Shown here: positions 35,882 through 44,694 of the stretch, piece by piece
Layout: each line of letters opens with the position of its first letter
Position numbering within the stretch: position 1 is the stretch's first letter
Origin: Clostridia bacterium
Lineage (GTDB): Bacteria; Bacillota; Clostridia; Oscillospirales; CAG-272
Direction: 5' to 3'
DNA length: 64,000 nucleotides
Assembly (NCBI GenBank): GCA_017399105.1
Contig: JAFQEJ010000057.1
Coordinates: 1-64,000 of the forward strand
Program-made: the position numbers and the translations under genes
Notes under the pieces: model-generated
Told to the model about the DNA's origin: nothing
Database searches by the model: none
What the model saw: the letters and a program-made list of their open reading frames with translations, nothing else

Positions 35882-36149
35882 TAAAAAAATCCCCGTCCAA
35901 TACAGGACGCGGATGCGCGGTACCACCTGAATTCAGAGCAGAGCTCTGCACTCGTCGGAAGCAGGGAAAATCCCGACTCCCCTCCGCGCTAACGTGCGGT
36001 CACGTCCGAAGCTACTTGGCAGACACCGTTCGCAGCGGAAGCTCGGGGGCTACTTCACCGTCCTCGGAGCACGGCATTTCAGCTGTGAGCCGCTCTCTGT
36101 GGAACCGTCGGTACGGATACTACTCCCCGTCATCGCCGATGGATGATAT
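35882..36149 (-). promoter_or_regulatory. T-box leader of valS
   Basis: The minus strand carries the conserved antiterminator sequence AGGTGGTACCGCGC (35928-35915). An intrinsic terminator follows at once (stem 35889-35898 / 35905-35914 with one mismatch, then seven T). The upstream 220 nt form the expected large stem I, including GGGGAGTAG near its base. Uncharged tRNA would stabilise the antiterminator and allow valS transcription. I did not fix the specifier codon with confidence. The leader fills most of the 420-bp gap between valS and the next gene. Confidence 0.93.
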
Positions 36150-36155
36150 ATAAAT

Positions 36156-36184
36156 ATCATACCACAAAAGCGGTCTGCTGTCAA
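36156..36184 (-). promoter_or_regulatory. Promoter of the valS T-box transcript
   Basis: On the minus strand TTGACA (36184-36179), 17 bp, TATGAT (36161-36156). Confidence 0.8.
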
Positions 36185-36215
36185 GAAATATTTGCGATTT
36201 TTGCGAAAGAAGAGA

Positions 36216-36244
36216 ACTGCCCCAAACGATGAAGCTGGGACAGT
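36216..36244 (-). terminator. Terminator of the SGNH-type esterase gene
   Basis: A 9-bp stem ACTGCCCCA / TGGGACAGT (one G-U type pair) with an 11-nt loop, followed on the minus strand by TCTCTTCTTTC, 16 bp after the stop. Confidence 0.6.
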
Positions 36245-36259
36245 CCTTCTGTTTGATTT

Positions 36260-37675
36260 TTATTTCTCTGCTGTAATCTTTTGGTAGAGAAGCTGTACCG
36301 GCATATAAGCGCCGATTTTTCCGGTACTGCCCACCACGCTGTCCGCACGCCGGAGGATGCCACCATAGGTGTAGGATGCATTTTCCTTCGCATAGGGATC
36401 AAAGCCGTATGCAATCAGCGCGATATCGCCGTCGGCTTCAATAGTAAGCTCGCGTATGCTTTTGTCAAGGGTCAGTGTAACCGAAAGGGCATTGCCTTCC
36501 TCATCATAGCAGAAGAAGCCGCTATTTTCCCTGATGACCGATAGATCATGGGAGGAGAGAACGCCATCCGCGTCAAGGGTGATATCAAGGTCAAAGGACA
36601 TAGTGGCGGTGTTCCCGTTTACAATGGTTTGACTCGGCGTGAAAAGTCTGCTGTCGCCCTGCAGGACGCGGTAAAGCTCATGACCTAAGAGAATACCCAG
36701 ATCGCGGGAGGCGGTGTTGGTCAGATGCACTCTGTCGGATGCCATGGTAAACTGATAGCAGGGAGCACCGATGTAGATGTGGTTCTGTGCTTCTGATGCC
36801 GCTGACATCTGCGCCAGTGCCGGATTCTGGGTGGCGTGACCGATGTAATTGTTATGCGCCATGGTCTGATAGGAGATGAAGGGGATCTCGCCAAACTGTC
36901 CGGTGATTTGGCGGATCATATCAATATAGTCCTGCCTGACCGTGAGCAGACTGTTTCGGTACTCCTTCATATCGGTGAGGTAGTTGTTCTCTCCCTGTAT
37001 CCAGACGATGGCGAGAACGGCATAATCCCAACCCTTCTCGTCTGCCAGACGTTTGCCGTTTTCAACATCCTTCCTTGCACGCTCAAAAATCGAGCCGCCG
37101 GGGGTGTAGGCTGAGATGGGAGTACCTCCGATGCCGGGAGCGGAGATCAGCGTTTTGTAGGGGGTACCCTCCATTCCTGCGGCGCGGTAGGCGTTGTTCA
37201 GTCCAAGAATGATGCCCGAGCAGGGCGTTTCATATTCGAGGATGCTTGCCGTCTCCCAGCGAAGCTCTGTGCTGCCGTCACCGCCCGTTTCGCGAAGAGG
37301 TTTCAGCTCGGCATAAAATTCGCTTTCCCATCTGTCGGGATCGGCAGCATATTCCTCTTTGGTGATGCCGAAGATATAGCCGAAGTCCTGGGTTCTGACC
37401 CGGCTGAACATATAGGCATTCTCGCAGTCAATGGCGGGAAGGCAGCTTTCGGTTGCGTATCCCATAGAGAGCGACTGCCCCAGCACGAGAATGTGGAAAA
37501 GGGTATTTGCGCTTGGTGTTTCAGCTTGATTCATGTAGGTTTCCTCCTCCGAAAGGGTATCTGTGTCCGAAGTGAATTGGTTATAACCGATGTCATTACA
37601 GCCATATGCACCAAGCAAAAGTGTCAATGCGAGAAATGCTGTCAGCGTGCGTTTGATCCTTTGCCGTAAAGTCAT
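36260..37675 (-). CDS. Secreted lipoprotein, SGNH/sialate O-acetylesterase-like carbohydrate esterase
   Basis: Protein of 471 aa. A lipoprotein signal peptide ends in GAYGC (Cys about residue 26). The esterase domain (60-350) has block I ILVLGQSLSMG (catalytic Ser), IVWIQGENN (the WxxGExN block of this superfamily) and DRVHLTNTA (Asp and His). A beta-rich C-terminal domain follows. This pattern fits the DUF303/CE6-like group that removes acetyl groups from glycans. GGAGGT precedes the ATG. It is a single-gene unit with its own promoter and terminator; the exact substrate is unknown. Confidence 0.83.
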   Translation of the reverse strand: MTLRQRIKRTLTAFLALTLLLGAYGCNDIGYNQFTSDTDTLSEEETYMNQAETPSANTLFHILVLGQSLSMGYATESCLPAIDCENAYMFSRVRTQDFGYIFGITKEEYAADPDRWESEFYAELKPLRETGGDGSTELRWETASILEYETPCSGIILGLNNAYRAAGMEGTPYKTLISAPGIGGTPISAYTPGGSIFERARKDVENGKRLADEKGWDYAVLAIVWIQGENNYLTDMKEYRNSLLTVRQDYIDMIRQITGQFGEIPFISYQTMAHNNYIGHATQNPALAQMSAASEAQNHIYIGAPCYQFTMASDRVHLTNTASRDLGILLGHELYRVLQGDSRLFTPSQTIVNGNTATMSFDLDITLDADGVLSSHDLSVIRENSGFFCYDEEGNALSVTLTLDKSIRELTIEADGDIALIAYGFDPYAKENASYTYGGILRRADSVVGSTGKIGAYMPVQLLYQKITAEK

Positions 37676-37716
37676 GATTTCCTACCTCCTTGGTATAACA
37701 ATATTTGGCTGATTCC

Positions 37717-37745
37717 ATTATATCATCGTGTTCACTGTAAATCAA
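37717..37745 (-). promoter_or_regulatory. Promoter of the esterase lipoprotein
   Basis: On the minus strand TTGATT (37745-37740), 17 bp, TATAAT (37722-37717). Confidence 0.65.
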
Positions 37746-37801
37746 GCCAAATAACGAACATGTTTATGCAGATTCGAACATTTATGTCTGAAAGGGGGCT
37801 A

Positions 37802-37830
37802 TTGACAAGAGGGCGCTTTTGCAGTATAAT
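37802..37830 (+). promoter_or_regulatory. Perfect consensus promoter of a small membrane-protein gene
   Basis: TTGACA (37802-37807), 17 bp, TATAAT (37825-37830), 31 bp upstream of the ATG. It diverges from the esterase promoter. Confidence 0.85.
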
Positions 37831-37861
37831 GATGACAGAAATCAACAACAGGAGCACGATT

Positions 37862-38248
37862 ATGACAAACTTTTTCACCGACCGCACATCCGAATTTGAT
37901 CCTGCAGACATCGAAAAGAACCGCGTTTTCGGCGGACTTTCCTATCTCTGGCTTCTCTTCATCCTGCCGCTCTTTGCCTGCCCCCAGTCGCGCTTTGCAA
38001 AATTCCACGCCAACCAGGGACTGGTTCTCTTCATTATCGAAGCGGTGATCAACCTGATTTTCGGTGTCGTTATAAAATTTGTAAAGATTGTTCCCATCCT
38101 CGGCGGAGTCGCTGCAGGCATTCTGGGACTGATTCAGGGCATCATCGGGATAGTAGTTCTTGTCCTTGCTATCTACTGCCTTGTCAGAGCTTTCGACGGC
38201 AAAGCCGATGAAATTTCCGTGATCGGCAGTATCAGAATTATAAAGTAA
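37862..38248 (+). CDS. Small membrane protein, DUF4870/Tic20-like
   Basis: Protein of 128 aa. A polar N-terminus with a PADIEKNRVFGGLSYLWLLF pattern leads into three membrane helices (about 22-38, 58-78 and 82-110), with RFAKFHANQGLVLF between them. This HANQGL-type signature is typical of DUF4870-like small membrane proteins. Their function is not established. I chose the ATG at 37862 because AGGAG precedes it and the promoter lies just upstream; the longer frame to 37760 would overlap that promoter. It overlaps the convergent gene end by 11 bp. Confidence 0.75.
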   Translation: MTNFFTDRTSEFDPADIEKNRVFGGLSYLWLLFILPLFACPQSRFAKFHANQGLVLFIIEAVINLIFGVVIKFVKIVPILGGVAAGILGLIQGIIGIVVLVLAIYCLVRAFDGKADEISVIGSIRIIK

Positions 38249-38930
38249 TAAAGCCGCCCACATCGTATAGCGGGCAATCGCAAAGCTCCATGATCTCACA
38301 GCCGTGTTCTTTTAAGAATGCGGCTGTTTTTGCGCCATCGCGATGATAAGAGAGCGCTCCGAAGAAGATCACACAGCCGTCAGCCGTCACACCCGACGCA
38401 CCGCCAATGAAGCCGGTATCATACCCGGGCAGCTCAATTCCGCCGCTCTCGATGGCAAGATGGGGAATATGCTCCCGTTCAAAGGCTGCAAGCAGCGATC
38501 GGTCGGCTGTGATCACAGCTCCGTCGGGAAGGGCAAGGCAGGAGCATCGCGCATATCCCTGCTTCACATACACAACCTTCCTTGCCGCCCTCAGAAGCTC
38601 CCCCGCGGCAGCATCGCTCCGACAGAAGGTGATTTCTCCCACACGCAGCGCATTGAATGCCACATCCTTCGGATAACGATCGCCCAGCTTCACTGCGCAG
38701 GGGAGCACAGAAAGTCGATGCAAATCGAAAAAAGCACGGTTTTCCCAAAAATATGCATCCTCACAGAGCAGCATCCCGTCGGCACGTCGGTACAGGAGCA
38801 TATCGGCATGGGAGCAGACAGGCGCAGGCAGTCTCGGATTCTCAGGCAGCAGAATTGCCTCGATATTCAGTTTTTCAAGCACCCCAAGAAAGCGGGACGG
38901 CGTTTGGGATGAAATTAAAATCCGTGTCAT
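38238..38930 (-). CDS. DUF6873-like protein (possible GME-fold), function unknown
   Basis: Cytoplasmic protein of 230 aa without signal peptide or membrane helices. The patterns CSHADMLLYR, GYARCSCLALPDGAVITADR, GFIGGASGVTADGCVIFFGA and the C-terminal CDCPLYDVGGFI recall the DUF6873 group, which is predicted to have the guanidino-group modifying (GME) fold. The name is from memory and not searched. No pathway partner is nearby. It overlaps the convergent small membrane-protein gene at their 3' ends. Confidence 0.6.
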   Translation of the reverse strand: MTRILISSQTPSRFLGVLEKLNIEAILLPENPRLPAPVCSHADMLLYRRADGMLLCEDAYFWENRAFFDLHRLSVLPCAVKLGDRYPKDVAFNALRVGEITFCRSDAAAGELLRAARKVVYVKQGYARCSCLALPDGAVITADRSLLAAFEREHIPHLAIESGGIELPGYDTGFIGGASGVTADGCVIFFGALSYHRDGAKTAAFLKEHGCEIMELCDCPLYDVGGFITL

Positions 38931-38953
38931 AAAACTTCCTTTAAAAGCGGAAA

Positions 38954-38978
38954 GCAGAAGCGATAGAATCGCTTCTGC
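38954..38978 (-). terminator. Terminator of rpmB
   Basis: Perfect 11-bp stem GCAGAAGCGAT / ATCGCTTCTGC with a 3-nt loop, followed on the minus strand by TTTCCGCTTTT. Confidence 0.7.
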
Positions 38979-39019
38979 CTACATTAAACAATATTAACTT
39001 AAACCGCGGCGTCGAATAA

Positions 39020-39208
39020 TCAGACAGCACGGGTAACCTTACCGCTGCGCAGGCAGCGAGAGCATACGTTAATTGTCTTATGAGTTCCGTTGACAACAGC
39101 CTTGACGCGTCTGATGTTGGGCTTCCAAGCTCTGTTGGTCTTGCGGTTGGAGTGGGATACGTTCAGACCGAACACAACGCTCTTTCCGCAAACTTCGCAC
39201 TTTGCCAT
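39020..39208 (-). CDS. rpmB: 50S ribosomal protein L28
   Basis: Ribosomal protein of 62 aa. It keeps two CxxC pairs (CEVCGK at the start and CSRCL near the end), the zinc-binding form. It has the family pattern GLNVSHSNRKTNRAWKPNIR. GGAGGT precedes the ATG. It forms a single-gene unit. Confidence 0.97.
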   Translation of the reverse strand: MAKCEVCGKSVVFGLNVSHSNRKTNRAWKPNIRRVKAVVNGTHKTINVCSRCLRSGKVTRAV

Positions 39209-39347
39209 TTTAGGGACACCTCCAATTTATGATCATAAATCGTTTCAAAATTCACAACAGATATTATAACATAGAAGTTGCAGGATTGCAATAGGTTTTC
39301 GGAATATTTTTTATCTTTCTCCCGAAAAATCTGCGAAATTCAAAATT

Positions 39348-41528
39348 TTAATCTTCAAGAGACTTGGTTAAAAGGTCAAAATAGGTATACATATCCACCA
39401 CCTCGATGTCAAGCTCGGGGCAGAGACGGCGAAGCTCCTCCACCGAATCGTAAATCAGCGTAGGTGACGTCCAGACCGCGCGCACCAGTAAGAACTGCGC
39501 CTGACGCTGTTTTCCTGTTGTCCGCAGAGCACCCTTCAGCGAAGCACCGCCCGCTTCACCCGACGAGGTGTTGAAGCCGTTGTAGAGCTCATCCACCGGC
39601 ATGCCTTTCCAGATATGTGCAGTCTCGGGTTTTCCTCCGTTGCCGTGGAAGTCACAGACAATCACACCCACGCCGTCGGGGGAGAATTTAAGAAAATTGT
39701 CCTTGGAAATATCGCTCAGTCTGTCCCAGTCGAGAACCATGGGAGAGAGCGACATGTCAAGCAGGGTATAATACTTCTTGTTGTGCTCGGCAACCATGTC
39801 CCAGTGCTCCTCCTTTACCCGGTTGGGATTGAAATAGCCGGCAGCGGAGGCATCGGCGACGAAATAATCGTTTTCGGTGCGCGTGTCGTAATAGTATTCG
39901 ATCAGATCGGGATAGGTGGTACTCAGGTTGGGATTAATGCCCCATGCCAGCGGAATTTCACCCCGCTTGGAATCGCTCCAGTGCTGAGGCAGATAGAAAT
40001 ACAGGGGGAAGGTGGCATCGTAATCCGCCATGAGGAAGGAGATGTAGGTTTTGTTTTCCGGCTTCCGCTCGGTGGGCTTGTCGTTCTGTGTCAGCGGCTT
40101 CAGCTCATACTGGGAGTGGAGACTCTGATTATAAAGAAATTCGGTGGTGGTATTTTGGAAGCAGTTGTAGGGAGTGATCAGCCAGACCGTCTCCCACTCG
40201 GTGGGTACAGGCTCGTGGATGCTATTGGTGTGTCTTCCGGTGTTTGCATATTTCTCAAAGTCAAAGAAGCCGGCAACCTCTGTCATCTGCTTTCCATCGG
40301 TGAGCTTGTACTGCGTATCCAGCATGATCCTGTAGGTTTCAAGATCAAGTCCCAGCCGCTGATTGGGATCATCATAGGGAACCTCATCTCCCCAGGGAGA
40401 GAGATCATAAACGAAGGCTCTGTTGAAAACCGCCCAATCGCGGATGCAGACATATGCGGTATCACCGCTCTCTCGAGTGTTGAAGCAGTCTCTGTAATAG
40501 CAGAGGTAGTCGAGCGAGCAGAGCCCCTTTTCGAGATAATTCTCGATTGCAAAGCGGTAAACATCGTTCTTGGCACTGCCTGTCACGCTGCCGTCAAACA
40601 TACCGCGCAGATCGGTAATAGGCAGCCCCTCATAATATCCGATGAGCGAATCATACTGATCGGGGGAGAGAATCACGCGGTCCTCTACACCTGCAATGGT
40701 GGTAGCCAGATTGACGGTGGCGGGGACTGCGGGATCGAAGATAACAATCCCCTTGACATAGGGACGGGTCAGCGTGAGATAGTCCTCAAGGGATTTGATG
40801 GTTTCAAGACCGTAGTCCGAGAGCCATCTGCCATCCTCACGCATGATCTTCAGCCAGCTGTCCGAGCCCGAGCCTGCGCGGTTGAGATAGATGCGCTTGT
40901 CGCTCTCGCGGTTGAAAATGCCCTGCAGACAGGAGACTGTCAGATGGCTGTCATAATATTCGCTTCCCGCTGTGACGGGAATGTCATAATAATAGATGGT
41001 TTCATAGCTTCCTTTGTAGTTGATATCCATGGGAACCTCCACTTTATCTTTGCCGTAAATATAGGTTTCGGCAAAGTATTCGGCAGCCTTCAGCGTTCCG
41101 AAGTCATTTGCACCTGTAATGACCAGCTTGCCGTTCTGTATACAGATGATGTATTCATTTGAGGCGAGTGTACCGACCACAGCTATACTTTCCTCGCGAT
41201 TGGTGCTGCCTACAAGAATTTCATTTTCGGAGATGACAGCAGTCTCTCCCTTTTTCACCCAGTCGGTGGCGATGGTAGGCTCACCCGCACCGATTTCGCG
41301 CATGGCCTTGCGAATGGTTACTGCAGCATCGGCAGCGTCGTTACTGCCTGTGTCCGAGCGCAGAATGATGAAATCGGCTGTAATGGAGAGCATCGGTGTA
41401 TCCGCCCCCTCCGTTTCATCTGTCCCCGAGGGAGATTCATCGCAGCCGGTGATAAAAAAAGCCAATGAAAATAGTATTACGGCGCAGAGCAATGACAGGA
41501 TGGCAAACAGTTTTTTTCTTGTAAACAT
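39348..41528 (-). CDS. Secreted lipoprotein, GxGYxYP family (putative glycoside hydrolase)
   Basis: Large lipoprotein of 726 aa. The signal peptide ends in FFITGC (Cys about residue 29), followed by a Ser/Thr/Glu linker. Residues 40-170 form a separate domain with KKGETAVISENEILVGSTNR that resembles the N-terminal domain of glycan-acting enzymes. The C-terminal half contains ISFLMADYDATFP, PLAWGINPNLS and FVADASAAGYFNPNRV, which match the GxGYxYP putative glycoside hydrolase family in position, although the namesake motif is relaxed here. Substrate unknown. AAAGGAG precedes the ATG. Confidence 0.72.
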   Translation of the reverse strand: MFTRKKLFAILSLLCAVILFSLAFFITGCDESPSGTDETEGADTPMLSITADFIILRSDTGSNDAADAAVTIRKAMREIGAGEPTIATDWVKKGETAVISENEILVGSTNREESIAVVGTLASNEYIICIQNGKLVITGANDFGTLKAAEYFAETYIYGKDKVEVPMDINYKGSYETIYYYDIPVTAGSEYYDSHLTVSCLQGIFNRESDKRIYLNRAGSGSDSWLKIMREDGRWLSDYGLETIKSLEDYLTLTRPYVKGIVIFDPAVPATVNLATTIAGVEDRVILSPDQYDSLIGYYEGLPITDLRGMFDGSVTGSAKNDVYRFAIENYLEKGLCSLDYLCYYRDCFNTRESGDTAYVCIRDWAVFNRAFVYDLSPWGDEVPYDDPNQRLGLDLETYRIMLDTQYKLTDGKQMTEVAGFFDFEKYANTGRHTNSIHEPVPTEWETVWLITPYNCFQNTTTEFLYNQSLHSQYELKPLTQNDKPTERKPENKTYISFLMADYDATFPLYFYLPQHWSDSKRGEIPLAWGINPNLSTTYPDLIEYYYDTRTENDYFVADASAAGYFNPNRVKEEHWDMVAEHNKKYYTLLDMSLSPMVLDWDRLSDISKDNFLKFSPDGVGVIVCDFHGNGGKPETAHIWKGMPVDELYNGFNTSSGEAGGASLKGALRTTGKQRQAQFLLVRAVWTSPTLIYDSVEELRRLCPELDIEVVDMYTYFDLLTKSLED

Positions 41529-41609
41529 GAGCGTCTCCTTTCGTAAAACCGATTGACTATACTTATTATAATATAAGAAATCGCCTTTGTAAAGTCAAAT
41601 AATATAAAA

Positions 41610-41638
41610 ATGCGCCGTCTCAAAGCGAAACAGCGCAT
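41610..41638 (-). terminator. Terminator of the acyl-CoA synthetase gene
   Basis: Stem ATGCGC / GCGCAT with an inner TTTC/GAGA pairing on the minus strand, followed by TTTTTATATTATTT. Confidence 0.65.
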
Positions 41639-41644
41639 GCTATT

Positions 41645-43315
41645 TTATTTTGTTTCGTCGTTCTTGCGGATTTCCACACGGCGGATTTTACCCGAGTGAG
41701 TCTTGGGAAGCTCGTCCACAAACTCCACTACACGGGGATACTTGTAGGGGGCGGTCATCTTCTTGACGTGATTCTGAAGCTCCTTCTTCAGCTCCTCCGA
41801 GGGAGAATACTTCTTGGTGAGCACGATGGTCGCCTTGACAACCTGACCTCTCACCGGATCGGGAACGGCTGTTACCGCGCACTCCAGTACAGAAGGATGG
41901 GTCAGCAGAGCAGATTCCACCTCAAAGGGACCGATGCGGTAGCCTGAGCACTTGATGACATCGTCGCCGCGTCCCTCGAACCAGAGGTAGCCGTCAGCAT
42001 CTCTCCAGGCGAGGTCACCGGTATTGTAGACACCATTCACCCAGGATTTCGCCATTGCCTCGCTGTCGCGGTAATACTGCTTGAAGAGGCCTGTGGGATG
42101 TGCCTTGTCGGTGTTCTTGATGACAATGGAGCCGACCACACCGTCCTCGCAGGAATTTCCGTCTTCATCCACAATGTCAATATCGTAAATGGGCGAAGGC
42201 TTGCCTGTGGAGCCCGGCTTGATGGGATCCCAGCCGAAGTTGGCGAGGATAACGGTCGTTTCGGTCTGTCCGAAGCCTTCATGAACCTTGAGCCCTGTCG
42301 CCTCATAGAAGCGGTTGAAAACCTCGGGATTGAGCGGCTCACCCGCAATGCTGCAGTGATGAATGGTGGAAAAATCGCAGGTTGAGAGATCCTCCTTGAT
42401 GAGGAAACGGTAGATGGTAGGCGGCGCACAGAAGGTGGTCAGCTTGAGGTGATCGATGGCAGCCAGCATATTGGCAGGCACGAACTTTTCGGTGTCGTAA
42501 GCCGCAATGACAGCACCTGCGATCCACTGGCCGTAGATCTTGCCCCAGGCAAACTTTGCCCAGCCCGAGTCGGATTGGGTCATATGCAGACCGTCATCTT
42601 CCACATGCTGCCAATACTTCGCCGTGACGATGTGACCCAGCGGATAGGTGAAATCGTGGACAATCATCTTGGGCATACCGGTGGTTCCCGAGGAAAAATA
42701 CATGAGCATGATGTCCTCGTTCTTTGTCGCCTCCTCGCCTGTGGGCCGGGGGAAGCTGTCGCTCACCTTCTCACACTCGGCAGCATAGTCGAGCCATCCT
42801 TCGGGGATGTGATCACCAAGCAGCGCACAGCCGGTGACCGTCTTGCAGTCGGGGAGGGCGGCTTCAATGTGGCGCACAATCTCCTCGTCATCCACCGAGA
42901 CAATATAACGCACGTCGGCAGCATTGCAGCGGTAGACGATATCCTTGGGGGTGAGCTGATAGGTGGCGGGAATGGCGATGGCACCGATGCGGCAGAGAGC
43001 GAGCAGGGTCACCCATGCCTCCACACGCTGCTTGAGCATGAAGAGGACGGTATCCCCCTTCTTGATGCCCTTGGAGACAAAGAAATTCGCTGCCCTGCGG
43101 GACATCATGGCAAGCTCGGTGTGGGTGAGTCTGCGCTCCTTCTTCTCGTCATTGTACCAGACCAAAGCCAGCTTTTCGGGAGCGAGGCGTGCATACTCGT
43201 CGATGATATCATAGGCGAAGTTGAAGCTTTCGGGGACATTGACCCTGTAATTCGCCTTGAAATCTTCATAGCTGTTAAATTCGATGCGGGGGAGAAATTT
43301 ATGTAGCAGATTCAT
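41645..43315 (-). CDS. AMP-forming acyl-CoA synthetase (medium-chain/acetyl type)
   Basis: Activates a carboxylic acid to its CoA thioester, 556 aa. Adenylation motifs in order: [17 protein letters not shown] (P-loop), [47 protein letters not shown], and the C-terminal catalytic Lys in [11 protein letters not shown]. The N-terminus and the [13 protein letters not shown] segment place it with the medium-chain acyl-CoA synthetase group rather than with peptide synthetases. It lies 24 bp downstream of an XRE-cupin regulator gene, a pairing repeated in Clostridia, so the regulator probably controls it. Confidence 0.9.
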   Translation of the reverse strand: MNLLHKFLPRIEFNSYEDFKANYRVNVPESFNFAYDIIDEYARLAPEKLALVWYNDEKKERRLTHTELAMMSRRAANFFVSKGIKKGDTVLFMLKQRVEAWVTLLALCRIGAIAIPATYQLTPKDIVYRCNAADVRYIVSVDDEEIVRHIEAALPDCKTVTGCALLGDHIPEGWLDYAAECEKVSDSFPRPTGEEATKNEDIMLMYFSSGTTGMPKMIVHDFTYPLGHIVTAKYWQHVEDDGLHMTQSDSGWAKFAWGKIYGQWIAGAVIAAYDTEKFVPANMLAAIDHLKLTTFCAPPTIYRFLIKEDLSTCDFSTIHHCSIAGEPLNPEVFNRFYEATGLKVHEGFGQTETTVILANFGWDPIKPGSTGKPSPIYDIDIVDEDGNSCEDGVVGSIVIKNTDKAHPTGLFKQYYRDSEAMAKSWVNGVYNTGDLAWRDADGYLWFEGRGDDVIKCSGYRIGPFEVESALLTHPSVLECAVTAVPDPVRGQVVKATIVLTKKYSPSEELKKELQNHVKKMTAPYKYPRVVEFVDELPKTHSGKIRRVEIRKNDETK

Positions 43316-43339
43316 GTTTTTGTATCCTTTTCATGCGAT

Positions 43340-43891
43340 TTACTCGTTGATAATCGTAATGAATTTCGCTGTCTTATCGCCCACCGCATGCTGTCTGTGG
43401 GGAATCTGAGGATTGAAGTAGATGCTGTCGCCGGCATTCAGAATGTGCTCCTTGTCGCGCAGGGTGACGGCAACCGTGCCCTCGATCACATAGTTGAATT
43501 CCTGTCCCTCGTGGGTGACAAGCTCAGCATGCTCGGAGCCGGGCTCGAGTGTGACAAGCATGGGCTCCATGTCGCGGTTGATGTAATTATAGGCAAGCGA
43601 AACGAATTTATATCCCTCATAACGCTCCATGCCGATGCCCTCTCCGCCGCGGACGATGGTATAGTCCACCATACGGGGCGCATCACCCACAAGAAGCACT
43701 GTGGGGTCAACACCGAGGGTTGCTGCAATGAGATAGAGCTTGCCGATCGGGATATCATCCTCGGCATTTTCATAGGCAGCATAGGTTTTATCATCGACAC
43801 CGATGTCGCGGGCGATCTGCTCAGCGGGGATCTCGAGAATTTCACGGAGTTCACGGATACGGTCTGCAATCTGCTTGATCTGCGGCAACAT
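43340..43891 (-). CDS. XRE-family regulator with C-terminal cupin domain
   Basis: Transcription factor of 183 aa. A helix-turn-helix lies at residues 10-65 (ELREILEIPAEQIARDIGVD, DKTYAAYENAEDDIP). A cupin domain spans about 100-180 (PMLVTLEPGSEHAELVTHEG, EFNYVIEGTVAVTLRDKEHI, NPQIPHRQHAV), a likely small-ligand or metal sensor. I chose the ATG at 43891, preceded by GGAGGT; the longer start at 43927 would overlap that site. It precedes the acyl-CoA synthetase gene and probably responds to its substrate or product. Confidence 0.9.
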   Translation of the reverse strand: MLPQIKQIADRIRELREILEIPAEQIARDIGVDDKTYAAYENAEDDIPIGKLYLIAATLGVDPTVLLVGDAPRMVDYTIVRGGEGIGMERYEGYKFVSLAYNYINRDMEPMLVTLEPGSEHAELVTHEGQEFNYVIEGTVAVTLRDKEHILNAGDSIYFNPQIPHRQHAVGDKTAKFITIINE

Positions 43892-43935
43892 TGTATATAC
43901 ACCTCCAAATGGCACTATATAAACCAAAATTATTT

Positions 43936-44676
43936 TTATTTCTTGTTATTTTCAGCAGGCTTTTTGCCTTTGCTCTTAAAGGAGAACTTGTTTTCATTTC
44001 CTTCCCAGAGACGCTTGATGTTGGAGCGGTGCAGGAAGATAACCAGCAACGCAATGAGAATCGATACGATGGTAACCAGCGCACCCGGCTGAGCACCGCC
44101 GTGGGTAAAGGGATAGATGCGGTTGAGCAGCAGCGGGAAGATGAAAAGGCACATGACAGAGCCCAGCGATACATAGCGTGTTCCCGCCACGATGCAGACA
44201 AAAAGAATAAAAAGAATGAGGAAAACCAGCGGATCAAGGCAGAGCACCATCGCCGCCGTGGTCAAAACGCCCTTGCCCCCCTTGAAGCCGTAATAAATGG
44301 GGAAGGAATGACCGAACACGCAGAAGAAGCCGGCAAGGTATGCACCCGATTCACCTGCGATCAGCATGCCGAGCAGCACCGAAACGACCGCCTTCATCAC
44401 ATCGCCCAGCAGCGTAAAGGCAGCCGCCTTCTTGCCGTAGGTACGCATCATGTTGGTCAGTCCGCCGTTTCCGCTTCCGTAGTTGCGGATGTCGTCATGG
44501 AATTTATACTTGGAAATGATGATGGCAAAGTTCAGACTGCCGAGAAAATAGGCGATGGCAGCACAGAGAATGATCGCGAGAATATGAGGAATCAGCGGGA
44601 TCTGATAGCCTCCGGCTGCGGTTTCTTCTCCCAGATAGGCAATCAGCCCAAACTGACGGATCCATTCGTATTTCAT
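43936..44676 (-). CDS. plsY: Glycerol-3-phosphate acyltransferase PlsY
   Basis: Membrane enzyme that moves an acyl group from acyl-phosphate to glycerol 3-phosphate, the first step in phospholipid synthesis. It is 246 aa with about six to seven helices. The family motifs are present: FLGSLNFAIIISK, the GSGNGGLTNMMRTYGKKAA region and HSFPIYYGFKGGKGVLT. It is slightly longer than the usual 200 aa because of an N-terminal extension and a basic C-terminal tail. It follows der by 18 bp on the same strand. Confidence 0.95.
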   Translation of the reverse strand: MKYEWIRQFGLIAYLGEETAAGGYQIPLIPHILAIILCAAIAYFLGSLNFAIIISKYKFHDDIRNYGSGNGGLTNMMRTYGKKAAAFTLLGDVMKAVVSVLLGMLIAGESGAYLAGFFCVFGHSFPIYYGFKGGKGVLTTAAMVLCLDPLVFLILFILFVCIVAGTRYVSLGSVMCLFIFPLLLNRIYPFTHGGAQPGALVTIVSILIALLVIFLHRSNIKRLWEGNENKFSFKSKGKKPAENNKK

Positions 44677-44694
44677 GTTGCGTGCTCCTTTTTA

